64,000 nt of DNA, from the NCBI RefSeq assembly GCF_008000815.1, contig NZ_CP042806.1, positions 5,208,001-5,272,000 of the forward strand. The letters run 5' to 3'. A program made the translations under genes and the position numbers. Source of the stretch: Terriglobus albidus (GTDB lineage: Bacteria; Acidobacteriota; Terriglobia; Terriglobales; Acidobacteriaceae). Numbering within the stretch: position 1 is the first letter of the stretch; each line of letters starts with the position of its first letter. A model generated the notes under the pieces. The model did no database searches, had not been told where the DNA came from, and saw only the letters and a program-made list of their open reading frames with translations. This document shows positions 18,943 through 29,400 of the stretch, in pieces.

Positions 18943-18977
18943 GATGTGCAGCCGGACTCATCGTCCGGCTGCACATC
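18943..18977. terminator. Perfect 15-bp hairpin between TonB receptor and TPR genes
   Basis: GATGTGCAGCCGGAC at 18943-18957 pairs exactly with 18963-18977 around a 5-base loop. There is no T tract on the minus strand, so it may protect or partly end the receptor message rather than stop it fully. Confidence 0.55.
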
Positions 18978-18995
18978 ATTGTATGAAACTGCAGG

Positions 18996-21900
18996 TTAGA
19001 AGTTGATCTTGCCCGCGAACTGCCAGAACCGCGAGTCTGGGGTGAACTGCCCCAGGCTGCGGGCGGAGGTAATCTGTCCGCCACCGGATCCGATGCTTTG
19101 ATCGGGGTTGCCGTAGGCGGGCGTGTTCAACAGGTTGAAGTAGTCAGCACGAAGCTGGAGTGTCGTCGACTCCCGCCAGATGTTGAAGGTCTTGAAGAGT
19201 GAACCGTTGACGCGCTGGTATCCCGGACCGTAGACCGAGTTACGAGGCGAACCAAGATAGGGTAGCGCGGCGGAGCCGGTGATGACAGCCCCAGAAGCAA
19301 CCGCGGGTGGATTGATGAAGGAGCACGGGTTATACCAGTGTGTCGTGGTTTTAACCTGTGTCGGGCAACTCGTGATGTTGTCAGTGCGCCGCGAATCGGG
19401 AGAACCACCCGCCGAGAACGGATCGCGGATAGCCACCGGATGCGCGGTTCCACCGGCCTGCGTGGACACATTGGTGTTCATGCTGAATGGATTACCCGTC
19501 TGCGCGATGAACGTCAAACTGTTCGTCCATCCCCCAAGGATAATGTCCATCGCACCATGATGATTGCCATACTTCTTGCCGACGCCGTACGGGAAGGCAT
19601 ATGAGCCGTTGAGCGCAATGCGTTGACGCACGTCGAAGGGTGAGTTGCTCCAGTCCGGGCCCAAGCCGATCAGATTCGGGTTCCGGAAACCGGCGTCGCC
19701 GCGGCTGCCCAGCGGGGTTGGAGCATTATCAAGAGCATGCGACCAGGTATAGCTCGCCAGGAAGCTAAGCCCGTTATGCATGTGCTGATCGAGTTTTGCC
19801 TGCAGCGAGTTGTAGCTGGAACCTCCAGCGTACGAGCTGTAGGCCGTACCGTTAACCCCCGGGAATGGCCTGTAGGCGGTTATATCCTTGCCCGTTGCGA
19901 GCAGCGCTGTCGATCCGTTCTTATCCGGAAAAACAATCAGGTGACGTGAGTTGGAGCCCACATACGCCAGTCCCGCAGAGAGCGTGGGAGAGATCGCATA
20001 TTCGGTTGAGAGGTTGAACTGCTGACTGTACGGCGTCTTCACCTGAGCATCCGATCCGCGCAGGCTGGGGTTAGAAACCGAATTCTGCAAACCGGCGGCG
20101 ATCGCGGCGGAGAAGCCGTTCTCCAACGTAATACCGTTGTTACGGCAGCTTGTGGCGCTGCAGGATCCATACAGCGTCGTGGAGTTATATCCAGACTCGA
20201 ACATGAACGGATAGTTGAGGCCGAGGTTGGGATAGTATCCCGCGCTCTCGAGACCGCCGTAGAAGAGACCATAGCCTGCGCGCAATACCAGCTTCTCCGT
20301 CGCCTTGTAGGCGATGCCAAAGCGGGGTGCGAAGTTGGTCTTCTGCGGTTGAATCAGGAAGCGGTTGTCTGAGTAAGCAATGTTGATACGGTTGGCCGCC
20401 ATCGTGTTCGTGAAGCTGCTTGCCAGCGATACATTCCGCTTGGAGCTCGGAAGATAGTAGGTACCCGTTCCTGTGCTGGGTCCGATCGTGTTCACTACAA
20501 AGGCCGCCTGGTTGTCATGGCGTTCCATATAAGGCTGCGCATACTCGTAGCGCAGGCCTAGGTTCAGAGTAACCCGCTGCGAAATCTTCCAGTCATCCTG
20601 GAAGTACGCCGCACGAATCCACCGAACATCATCCGTCGTTGCGATGTTGGTAAGTGCTGCCGTGTCCATGTTGTTGGTAAGGAAGTCCGCTACGCCGGAG
20701 CCCGTGTATGCGATTCCGCCGGTCGTGGGCGAACCCGGTCCCGCGGTGAACTTACCGCTGTAGTTATAGGTTCCCCGCGGTTCGATGGGCTGAAGCGTGG
20801 AGAAGCGAATACGTTGGAAGTTAATGCCGGTACGGAAGCTGTGGTTGCCGACAATCTTGGTGACGTTATCCAGGATCTGGTAGACGTTCTGATGCTCATC
20901 GGTTGGCGTCCAGGTCGGTGTGCCAAATCCATTGACACCACTTACAGAAACGTTAGGCAGACCGCCATTGGCGGAGCCTCCCGGAATACCGCCAAGTCCA
21001 ATGCTGGCAGCCAGATTTGAGTTCGTCGCGTTCGGCTGCGTGAACCCGAAGTGACCGTAGTTGTAGCCGAAGCGTGCTTCGTTGACGAAGCTCGAGTTGA
21101 AGACGTGCGTCCAGCTTGCTGCCAGAGCTTCTGAGAAGTTGACAATGTTGCCGGTGTCGCCGAAGCCACCGCCATCCAGAACTGGCCCCAGGAGTGGAGC
21201 GCGAGTGCCGGGTGTATCCGAGTAGCTGACGCGAACGAACGCCTGGTCACTCTTGGTGGCGTTGTAGTCCGCACGGATATCGAATTGCGTGGTGTTATCG
21301 ATCGCGTTTCGGGCGCTGTAGTAGTTATTCGTGATCCTGCCGCCGATGCTCTGGTTCGCGACCGGATACATGTTCAGAATCTTCAGCGCAGTCGCATTGA
21401 TCTGGCTTGCGCAGAGGACATTGTTCTGGCCATTGCAGCTCATCGGCGTGGCGATGTTGCCTGAGTTCGGCTGCAGCAATTGTACGGGATTGCTATTTCC
21501 GGTCTTAGCAGGATTCAGAAGCTCTGAGAAGTTACCCTGGCGCATCAGCGTCGTCGGTACAGTGATGTTGCCGCTCTCGCCGAAGATGATGCGGTTTGCC
21601 TCTACATCACCGAAGAGGAATAGCTTGTCCTTGATGATCGGGAAGCCCAGCGTGCCGCCGAACTGGTTCTGGCGGTATTTGGGAACAGGGTTGCCAAACG
21701 ATGCCCACTCATGAATATCGAAGGCATCGTTACGGATATATTCCCATGCCGAACCGTGAATGCTGTTGGTACCTGATTTCACGGACACGTTGACGACTGC
21801 GCCGGCCGAGTGGCCGTATTCCGCGCTGTAGGCGCCGGTCTGCACCTTGAACTCAGCCAGTGCCTCCGGTGGGGGCTTCACGCTGTACGAAGCTCCGTTG

Positions 21901-22544
21901 AAGAAGTCCACCACGTTGACGTTGTTATCGACGCCGTCCAGAAGGAAGTTGTTCTGCTCGGACCGCATGCCGTTGGCGGAGAAGTCGCCCTTACCCGAAC
22001 CGCGCGAACCATTACCGGGAGCAATGCCGGCTGCGAGCTGCGCGATGAAGACGTAGTTACGTCCGTTCAGCGGTGTATCGACGATGGTCTGCGCTTCAAT
22101 AACCTGTCCCGTCGAACCATCGCCGGTCTGCAGCAGAGGAGCTTCCGTCGTTACGACGACCGTCTCTTCCGCTCCGACCTGAAGTGCGATGTCCACAGTC
22201 GCGCGTTCAGCGACGTGGAGCTGAATGTTTTCCTGTTGCTTGGTGGAAAAACCGGAGGCCGTAACTTTCACGGAGTATTTGCCGATTTTGATGGGGGAGA
22301 AGGTGTAGGTTCCTCTGGAGTCCGTTCTGTCCGTCAGGACGAATCCCGTATCCACGTTCGTTACAGTCACCGTCGCATTCGGGACTGCAGCGCCGGAAGG
22401 ATCCGAGACGGTGCCAGTGATGGCACCCTGGTCGACCTGTGCGTACAGAGGATGAGTTGCCAGAGAAACAAGTGCGAGAAGCATGGACAGTACCCATGCC
22501 ATACCTCGCCGCGTGCAGAGTTGGTTAACTGCGCGTGCGTTCAT
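18996..22544 (-). CDS. TonB-dependent receptor, Oar-like, with carboxypeptidase-regulatory-like domain
   Basis: 1182 residues. Signal segment to about residue 36 (LVSLATHPLYAQ). Residues about 38-125 form the carboxypeptidase-regulatory-like sandwich (GAITGTVSDPSGAAVPNATV). The plug domain follows with VDTPLNGRNYVFIAQL, then a long beta-barrel ending in phenylalanine (FAGKINF). No SusD partner is nearby, which is normal for this phylum's receptors. It imports or processes large substrates across the outer membrane using TonB energy. Its place between a CRTAC1 protein and GH genes suggests a glycan ligand. Two operator-like palindromes lie upstream. Confidence 0.92.
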   Translation of the reverse strand: MNARAVNQLCTRRGMAWVLSMLLALVSLATHPLYAQVDQGAITGTVSDPSGAAVPNATVTVTNVDTGFVLTDRTDSRGTYTFSPIKIGKYSVKVTASGFSTKQQENIQLHVAERATVDIALQVGAEETVVVTTEAPLLQTGDGSTGQVIEAQTIVDTPLNGRNYVFIAQLAAGIAPGNGSRGSGKGDFSANGMRSEQNNFLLDGVDNNVNVVDFFNGASYSVKPPPEALAEFKVQTGAYSAEYGHSAGAVVNVSVKSGTNSIHGSAWEYIRNDAFDIHEWASFGNPVPKYRQNQFGGTLGFPIIKDKLFLFGDVEANRIIFGESGNITVPTTLMRQGNFSELLNPAKTGNSNPVQLLQPNSGNIATPMSCNGQNNVLCASQINATALKILNMYPVANQSIGGRITNNYYSARNAIDNTTQFDIRADYNATKSDQAFVRVSYSDTPGTRAPLLGPVLDGGGFGDTGNIVNFSEALAASWTHVFNSSFVNEARFGYNYGHFGFTQPNATNSNLAASIGLGGIPGGSANGGLPNVSVSGVNGFGTPTWTPTDEHQNVYQILDNVTKIVGNHSFRTGINFQRIRFSTLQPIEPRGTYNYSGKFTAGPGSPTTGGIAYTGSGVADFLTNNMDTAALTNIATTDDVRWIRAAYFQDDWKISQRVTLNLGLRYEYAQPYMERHDNQAAFVVNTIGPSTGTGTYYLPSSKRNVSLASSFTNTMAANRINIAYSDNRFLIQPQKTNFAPRFGIAYKATEKLVLRAGYGLFYGGLESAGYYPNLGLNYPFMFESGYNSTTLYGSCSATSCRNNGITLENGFSAAIAAGLQNSVSNPSLRGSDAQVKTPYSQQFNLSTEYAISPTLSAGLAYVGSNSRHLIVFPDKNGSTALLATGKDITAYRPFPGVNGTAYSSYAGGSSYNSLQAKLDQHMHNGLSFLASYTWSHALDNAPTPLGSRGDAGFRNPNLIGLGPDWSNSPFDVRQRIALNGSYAFPYGVGKKYGNHHGAMDIILGGWTNSLTFIAQTGNPFSMNTNVSTQAGGTAHPVAIRDPFSAGGSPDSRRTDNITSCPTQVKTTTHWYNPCSFINPPAVASGAVITGSAALPYLGSPRNSVYGPGYQRVNGSLFKTFNIWRESTTLQLRADYFNLLNTPAYGNPDQSIGSGGGQITSARSLGQFTPDSRFWQFAGKINF

Positions 22545-22582
22545 GCGTTTTGCCCCTCGAATGGAAAAGCTGCTGCTTTGTT

Positions 22583-22620
22583 TGAATCCGGATTCATAGA
22601 GTGTTTGTATCCGGATTCAT
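22583..22620. promoter_or_regulatory. Twin operator-like palindromes upstream of the receptor gene
   Basis: TGAATCCGGATTCA at 22583-22596 is a perfect palindrome, and TATCCGGATTCA (to 22619) is a second, near-identical copy with centres 23 bases apart, about two helical turns. They lie 39-76 bases before the receptor start. Further LacI-like or palindromic words in the same gap are TGAGACGTTTCA at 22676-22687 and GAGACGTCTC at 22733-22742. Confidence 0.5.
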
Positions 22621-22774
22621 CTAATAGCGAGAAAACGTTATCCGCGTCGCTAAAGCTATGTCAAGAAATCTTTTATGAGACGTTTCAATCGGCCGAATTA
22701 GTTCACGGATCGAAGTTATCGAGAGACGTCTCACCCAAAGTAGGTCCGCTTAACGACACAAACGAAAAAGCGCG

Positions 22775-24511
22775 CTATTTCGCGGGTTCTTCGATACGAA
22801 GCGCTTGATCTTGATTCCCACTCACATGTTGCAGGCGTTGCCGGATGCCGCTCGGCCACAGAATCTCTACGTCTGCTTCCGTACTGTCGCCCAAACCGAA
22901 ATGAACCCGCTTGTCACTGCTGGAGAGATACGAGCCCGCGGTCGAGACCGTGGCGTACTGCGATTGGCCGTGACATATCACGCGCACATTGGCCCCGATT
23001 GCATCGCGATTGGAGGTATGGCCGACGAGAAGCAGCGTCAGCCAGTGATTGCCGGACTCAGTCCGATTCAGGATCAGGTGCGCAGGCCCATCGTTGATCG
23101 TGACCACCGCATCGAGACGGCCGTCATTGTCGAAGTCGCCGAGCGCCAGCCCCCTTCCCACCCACGGTTCCCGAAAAACTGCTCCAGCTTCGGACGAAAT
23201 ATCAACGAACTTTCCTTCGCCGACGTTACGGGCAAGCAGCATCGGCTCACGGTAATGAAGCTGCGGGAAGTTCAGCTCCACATTGTCCAGGTCATGTCCC
23301 TGGGCCACGATCAGATCTTTGCGGCCATCGTTGTCGTAATCAAAGAAGCGAATGCCCCAGCCGGAGCGCAGCAAGGTCATCTTCGCGATACCCGAGCTGT
23401 AGGTGTCGTAGTTGAAGGAACCATCGCCGTTGTTGCGATAGAGCGCATACTTCTGCATGGCGAGGTTCGTGATGACCAGGTCCGGAAGACCGTCGTTGTC
23501 ATAGTCTTCGAAGTCGATTCCCATGCCGGCGTACGTCTTCCCTTCACTGTCGACGGCAATCTCCGCAGTGAGGCCGATCTCGCTGAACTTGTCTCCTTCA
23601 TTTCTGTAGAGGAACTCGAACATGGAGTCATTCGCGATCGCCAGATCGACCTTGCCGTCACGATTGAAATCCGCAAGAGCAATGCCCAATCCCTTTGCCG
23701 GCTTATCGAGACCGAAAGCAACGCCCTTCTCCGTAAAGGTCCCATCGCCGTTGTTGCGATACACCATGGGACGAATCGCAGGGAAGATATCAGGATGGCA
23801 GTAGGCGCGATACCCCTCGCGATGCTCTCCACACCAGACATCCTCAAAGTCCCAATGCACATACCGCAGCGCGACAAGGTCAAGCTTGCCATCGTTATCG
23901 AGGTCGACCCACGCTGCGGCGGTATACCAGGTATCACCCTGGGCAGCCGCGCCGCCCGTGCCGGATTTCTCCGTCACATCCGTAAACGTGCCGTCACCAT
24001 TGTTGCGATAGAGGCGATTGCCTCCATAGGCTGTCACGTAGAGATCTTCAAACCCATCGTTGTCGAAGTCTCCGACGGCAACCCCCATGCCATAGCCGAC
24101 ACCTTTCAAGCCTGCGCGCTCGGTCACGTCTTCGAAGCTGCCATCGCTTTTCTGGTGATAGAGGCGATTCCAGTCTTCCGGCCCCTTCTTTTGCGGTATG
24201 GTCCCCTTCGGTGCAGGGTTCGGCACGGACGCACCATTCACGAGAAAGATATCGAGACGTCCGTCGTTGTCGTAATCGAAGGCTGCTACGCCAGAGCCTA
24301 TCGTCTCCATAATGTACTTGTGAGACGAGTGGTAAGCACGCGCCTGAAAACCGGGCTTGAGGCGGTCTGAGGCATCGATGAAGTTCGCATGCTCCACCGG
24401 AGATTTCGTTTTGGAGCCTGCTGCAGGAGCTTGTCCTGCAAGATTCGTCGTTCCACAACTCAGAGAGAGGAGCAGCCCAAACACAGCGAAATTCGCCGGA
24501 AGCACCCGCAT
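22775..24511 (-). CDS. CRTAC1-family protein: VCBS/FG-GAP propeller with ASPIC/UnbV domain
   Basis: 578 residues, exported (signal MRVLPANFAVFGLLLSLSC; the cysteine could be a lipidation site though the lipobox is imperfect). Seven Ca2+-binding DxDxDG loops are visible, for example FDYDNDGRLDIF, GDFDNDGFEDLY and ADFNRDGKVDLA, which together make a seven-bladed integrin-like propeller. The C-terminal ASPIC/UnbV domain runs from about residue 500 (GANVRVICHGQSQYATV, then VHFGLGDSTEADVEILWPSG). Such proteins often sit near c-type cytochrome-TPR proteins, as here. Role unknown; binding to surface glycans or adhesion is the usual guess. Confidence 0.88.
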   Translation of the reverse strand: MRVLPANFAVFGLLLSLSCGTTNLAGQAPAAGSKTKSPVEHANFIDASDRLKPGFQARAYHSSHKYIMETIGSGVAAFDYDNDGRLDIFLVNGASVPNPAPKGTIPQKKGPEDWNRLYHQKSDGSFEDVTERAGLKGVGYGMGVAVGDFDNDGFEDLYVTAYGGNRLYRNNGDGTFTDVTEKSGTGGAAAQGDTWYTAAAWVDLDNDGKLDLVALRYVHWDFEDVWCGEHREGYRAYCHPDIFPAIRPMVYRNNGDGTFTEKGVAFGLDKPAKGLGIALADFNRDGKVDLAIANDSMFEFLYRNEGDKFSEIGLTAEIAVDSEGKTYAGMGIDFEDYDNDGLPDLVITNLAMQKYALYRNNGDGSFNYDTYSSGIAKMTLLRSGWGIRFFDYDNDGRKDLIVAQGHDLDNVELNFPQLHYREPMLLARNVGEGKFVDISSEAGAVFREPWVGRGLALGDFDNDGRLDAVVTINDGPAHLILNRTESGNHWLTLLLVGHTSNRDAIGANVRVICHGQSQYATVSTAGSYLSSSDKRVHFGLGDSTEADVEILWPSGIRQRLQHVSGNQDQALRIEEPAK

Positions 24512-24739
24512 AAATGATCAGCCCTTATCGATAGAGATTTCATTGAGGCGGGAAAGCTTCCGAGCCTCAGGCAGAGTCGTTGCTCTGAAGGTGAATCTGC
24601 GCAGCTATCGTAGCAGGATGCGGTCGATGCGAGTAGACGATGTACTTCCCAGGCCAGGTATATTGAAGGATTCGATTTCGCGTTTTGTTAGAAATTTTGG
24701 GTATTCCTAACCCATCCTGGCGTTGCGAGCATTCACCCC

Positions 24740-24865
24740 AACGAACAAGTTCGTCGGGGCCCCGAGGATGGGGCACCCGGGCAGGATAAGTGCGGTCGCG
24801 CGAAGCGCGATACCCCACCCTTCGCGGTTGCACCGCGAAGAATGGGGCAACGAGTCCATCGCCAA
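24740..24865. repeat. Intergenic repeat family B, copy 2
   Basis: AACGAACAAGTTCGTCGGGG at 24740-24759, then GTCGCGCGAAGCGCGATACC from 24794 and a hairpin around TTCGCGGTTGCACCGCGAA. The remaining gap 24512-24739 is AT-richer, presumably the CRTAC1 promoter region. No gene is seen. Confidence 0.65.
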
Positions 24866-24871
24866 CCGCTA

Positions 24872-26158
24872 CTAGCGAACATCTACGGCTACGATACGTG
24901 CCGGACCTGCGATGCCGTTATCAACATCGGTCGTCAGTACTGCCTCAAAGTCATGATCGCTATTCTCTGCGCCGATGCGCCGCTCGAGCTCGGCAACCTG
25001 GTTGGAGTTCGAGAGAAATTCGCCTGCCGCGGCTGTTCCGCTCATGCCGATACCGGCGGCAATCACGATCACCTGCCCGAGTGCCTGGCTGTGAATACGG
25101 GCGATGATGGCATAGTCGCGATTGACCGTAGCCATCTTATCCTGCGGATGCAGGCTCCATTGGCGGTTTCCAGGATCCTTGCTGTCACGGATATAAAAAG
25201 AGTCCATGTCGCTTCCACCGAACTGGTATCGCAGCGGTTCGATCAGCTTGAGAGTCCATTGATTATCGAGACCGCCGAGAAAGACCGTTGGTCCTTCACG
25301 GAGTTCATTGAGGTTGGTTCCGAGATTCAGGCGGACACGAACCGGCCGGTTCTGATGTCCTACAACAGATTCCAACCTCATCATGGCAAGAACGTCTGAA
25401 TAGACGACATTCTCGCCCAGCGTTTCGTGATCGAAGAAGGTTCCGGAAGAGAGCAGCTTCGTATCTTCCAGATCCAAGGCGTGCGCGATGGCCGCCGGTG
25501 TTGTAGCGGCATTCCCCGGCCAGCGTTTTTTCGCCGAGATCGGTAGACAGAAAGTAATAGGTCCAGGCGCGGCAAAGAATGGTGACCATAACCGATCCAA
25601 CGGTGTGGGTGTATAGCTCCGCCAGAGAAATCCAGAGGCGATGCCGATCACAAGGAGAAGCACTGGAATAACGGTCCAGACCAAACGGCGCGAGAAGCGC
25701 GGCTTCTTCACTGGAGTGGAGGCAGGTGCGCTTTCGTCTGCAACATCATTCGCAGGGGCTGGCACCTCAGCGGCGGATCTATCGCGCGCCGGAAAGAACT
25801 CGGGGATATAGGAGCCGATGTTGAGCTCGATGCGAAGCTCTGAGGCATGAGACGATTCATGGTAATACTGCGCGATGCGTTTGCGAATCTCCGCGACAGT
25901 CACGCGGACCACAGGATCTGACGCAGTATCGTAGTCTGCCGGACGGCCAAAGACCTCGACACCGAGGGTTCGTTCCTTCAGATGCGCCCCTCGTCCTTCG
26001 AGCGTCTCCTCAACCATGTATCGCAGCAGCGTAGGGTATCGCTTGCTGTTGCGAAAGTGAGTGGAGTGGAGCAGGCGCTCCATCTGCGCCCGGATTTTCT
26101 CTTTATCTTCCGATGAGAACGGTACGAGCGTTTGCGACTCAGGAGTGCTCGGTAGCAT
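24872..26158 (-). CDS. Membrane-anchored regulator-like protein (cytoplasmic domain, one TM helix, periplasmic domain)
   Basis: About 428 residues from the ATG at 26158, which follows GGGGAAGG; the longer frame lacks a site. The N-terminal part has RNSKRYPTLLRYMVEETLEG, LKERTLGVEVFGRPADYDT and DPVVRVTVAEIRKRIAQYY, a pattern I associate with a domain repeated across acidobacterial genomes and likely to bind DNA. One helix (RLVWTVIPVLLLVIGIASGF, about 155-180) then precedes a C-terminal domain with no motif I recognise. The layout is that of ToxR/CadC one-component sensors. It is divergent from a TonB receptor gene, so receptor control is the likely job. DNA binding is inference. Confidence 0.65.
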   Translation of the reverse strand: MLPSTPESQTLVPFSSEDKEKIRAQMERLLHSTHFRNSKRYPTLLRYMVEETLEGRGAHLKERTLGVEVFGRPADYDTASDPVVRVTVAEIRKRIAQYYHESSHASELRIELNIGSYIPEFFPARDRSAAEVPAPANDVADESAPASTPVKKPRFSRRLVWTVIPVLLLVIGIASGFLWRSYTPTPLDRLWSPFFAAPGPITFCLPISAKKRWPGNAATTPAAIAHALDLEDTKLLSSGTFFDHETLGENVVYSDVLAMMRLESVVGHQNRPVRVRLNLGTNLNELREGPTVFLGGLDNQWTLKLIEPLRYQFGGSDMDSFYIRDSKDPGNRQWSLHPQDKMATVNRDYAIIARIHSQALGQVIVIAAGIGMSGTAAAGEFLSNSNQVAELERRIGAENSDHDFEAVLTTDVDNGIAGPARIVAVDVR

Positions 26159-26220
26159 TTGGCCTTCCCCAATGGTTACAGAAGAATAGGCCGTTATAAC
26201 CAGCTTCCGCAACCCAGGTC

Positions 26221-26260
26221 TTTACCTACCTTTACCTCCTTCATACCTCCTGCTATCTCC
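26221..26260. repeat. Four imperfect 10-base direct repeats in the regulator/receptor promoter region
   Basis: TTTACCTACC, TTTACCTCCT, TCATACCTCC and TGCTATCTCC follow head to tail in the divergent gap 26159-26422. A period close to one helical turn would place bound proteins on one DNA face. This is a candidate site for the divergent regulator. Confidence 0.4.
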
Positions 26261-26422
26261 AAGCAAAATCAGGGTCTACCCCGTGTATACCCGTTAGACC
26301 TGACATGTAATGACATGCGGCACCTAGACTCCGCTGGTCGTAGAAGTACACCTGTGCCCGCGCCCCGAAATTTCGCTGGCACGAAATCCTCCAAAAAACA
26401 CACAACAACAGAGGGAACGACC

Positions 26423-29400
26423 ATGAAGCAGAGAGTGCATTTTCTTGAGGTAGGCCATCTATGGGTACTGCGAACCCTGAAGCTCGCAGCAGTAGTGATC
26501 CTGTTCCTGTTCGGCGCCGGGTCGATGCATGCTCAATTAACCACGGCGGATATTCTGGGAACGGTCACGGAACCGACCGGCGCCGTGGTGGCGAACGCAA
26601 GAGTGGAGCTAAGAAACACTGCCACCAATGTCACCCGCGTTGTCACCACGGATGAGAGCGGCAACTATACCTTCCCTCTTCTGCAGCCGGGACACTACAG
26701 CATTAAGGTCACCGTGCAGGGCTTCAAAGCTTTCAACACTCCGGACCTTGCTGTTGAAGCCGGTGACCGCGCCCGCAATGACGCTCACCTGCAACTGGGC
26801 GATGTCAATGAGACTGTCAGCATCGAAGCGCAGACTCCTTTGCTACAAAGCGAGAGCGCCACTGTCAGTTCAACGGTGACCGCGCAGAGCGTGCAGGATC
26901 TGCCATTGAATGGCCGCAACTATGTCCAGCTTATCCAGATTGTTCCCGGTGCAAATGAGGGACCAGGAAACGGGCTGACCAGCGGAGGACGACCGGACGA
27001 TCGCCGGCAGTCGAGCTCCTTCTCGGTGAACGGGCAGGACGATACCCTTAACAACTTCATCATTGACGGCTTCGATAACAACGAACGCATCATCGGCACC
27101 AGCGGCGTTCGTCCCAATGTCGAAGGTATCCAGGAGATCAGCGTCCAGACGAACAGCTACGCTCCCGAAGCCGGACGCACCGCCGGCGGCGTCGTCAATA
27201 TTGTGACCCGCAGCGGATCGAACCAGTTTCATGGAAGCGCGTACGAGTACTTCCGCAACGATATCTTCGACGCGCGGCAGGTGTTGCAGACCTCCGGAAG
27301 CAAACCCGAACTGCGGCAGAACCAGTTCGGCGGCTCCATCGGTGGGCCAATCTGGAGAGATCGCACCTTCTTCTTTGGCGACTATGAAGGCTTCCGCCAG
27401 GTCACAGGCGTGACCTACCAGAGCACGGTACCGACGATCGATGAGTATAACAACATCAACAGCATCGGCGGGGGATCACCGCAGGCGCTAGTGGCAGCAG
27501 GCAACGGGACCTCGGGTCTCCCTATCAATCCCATCGCCCTGAATTACCTGAAGCTCTTCCCCGCCCCGACCAACTCCAGCCTGACAAATAACTACGTCAT
27601 CAGCCCGAGCAAGACGCAGTACAGCCAGGTCTTCGATGTTCGTATCGACCACAGGTTTAACGCAGGCAACCTGTTCTACGGCCGCTACACCTACAACCAT
27701 GTCGATTCAACCATCCCGCCGGCGCTCGGCGTTGTGAATGGTCTTGAGATCTCGGGAGGCCGTTACATCTTTGCCGGACCGGCAAAGAACGGCGCGCAGC
27801 AGTACGCCTTCGATTACACGCACATCTTCACGCAGAACCTGCTGATCGATCTAAAGGCCGGCTTCACCCGTATCAACAACCTGTCACTGCCGCTGAACTA
27901 CGGCAAGAATGCGGATACCACGGTCGGCTTCGGCTCAAACATGAACTTTACGCAGAATGCGAATGTACTGACGCCGATCAGCTTTGGCCCATTCAGCGAC
28001 ATCGGTGACGGCGCCTATGTGCCGCTGCAGGATATCGACAACACCTTCCAATATGCGGCGAACGTCAACTGGAACAAGGGCAACCACAACATCAAGTTCG
28101 GTGCGAGCTTTATCCGCAGACAGGCGCGCAACCTGCAGAGCGCCTTTCCTGCCGGCCAGTATGGCTTTGGCCTGAACACTGACAACTGCGTTCCCGGCAC
28201 GGGATACAACACCGCAACTGGAGCCTGCAACGCGACCGCCTCCGCGAAGCAGCGCCAGGATAACAACCTTGCGAGTTCGCTCGTGGGCGCATTTAGCTCG
28301 TCGAGCCGCAACTACAACCTGAACACGCCGGACTACCGGACCTATGAGCCGAACTTCTTCGTGCAGGATTCATGGAAGCTGACACCGAAACTCACCTTGC
28401 TCTATGGCGTGCGCTACGACGTATTTACGCCCTTCACGGAAGCCCATGGCAGCATCTCGAACTTCGATTTCAACCAGGCGCTGACGCTGAACAGCAGCAA
28501 CATCGGACAGGCGCTGAAGGTGGCAAACCAGAACGGTGTGGACGGACATGCCGGTATCAGCACCGACTACAGCAACCTGGCTCCACGAGTCGGCTTCTCC
28601 TGGTCACTGGCGCCCCAGACCGTACTGCGTGGCGGCTATGGCCTGAGCTTCTTCCCAGGCAATTACACGTCCAATGCCGACCTGAAGAATGCGCCATTCG
28701 TCTCGGTCTATTCCCCAAACTGCATCTCGAGTGTCGCCTTCCAGATTCAGACAACGCGGAACGGAGCTCCGGCAAGCGCAAGCAACCCGGACTGCGCCAC
28801 CATCTCGGGCGCCAACACCAGCTTCAGCCAGGGCCTGCCGCTGCCGCAGCCACAGACGATCAGCAGTACCGGTCTGAGCTTCGTCGCCGAGTCTCCAAAC
28901 TTCCGGTCAGCGATGATTCAGCAGTTCAACCTGCAGATACAGCAGCAGTTCAGCTCCAATGTGCTGACGATCGGCTACGTGGGCAACGTTGCCCAGCATC
29001 TGCCGCAGACTATCAACGACATCAATGTGCCAAGGCCGGGCAACAGTGTCAGCGGCGGAGCCTCCAGCGCGCGCCCACTCAGCGGCGTTCTGCCAAACCT
29101 CGCAGGCGTCAACTGGTTGGTAAGCGAAGGTATTTCCAACTACAGCGCATTGCAGACCAGCTTCCAGCGACGCTTTGTGAAGGGACTGGCCTTCGACGCG
29201 AATTACACCTGGGCAAAGGGACTGAGCGATGTTACCGGCTTCAGCCAGGAAGGCGCACAGGGAGCCTATAACGCGGACCCGACACGCATCCGGCAGATCG
29301 ACTACGGCATTGCGGAGAACAATATTCAGAACCGCTTTGCTCTCTCGTTGAACTATCAGTTCGCCGCCGGTCACACCTTCGGCAACTCGCTTGAGCGGTT

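Noticed and set aside
18996-22544. SusC/SusD-type polysaccharide locus as in Bacteroidetes
   Set aside because: No SusD-like lipoprotein accompanies any of the three receptors; their ends and regulatory domain fit the Oar-like acidobacterial group.
22805-24370. A 521-codon plus-strand frame
   Set aside because: It is antisense to the CRTAC1 gene, kept open by the repetitive Asp-rich loops.
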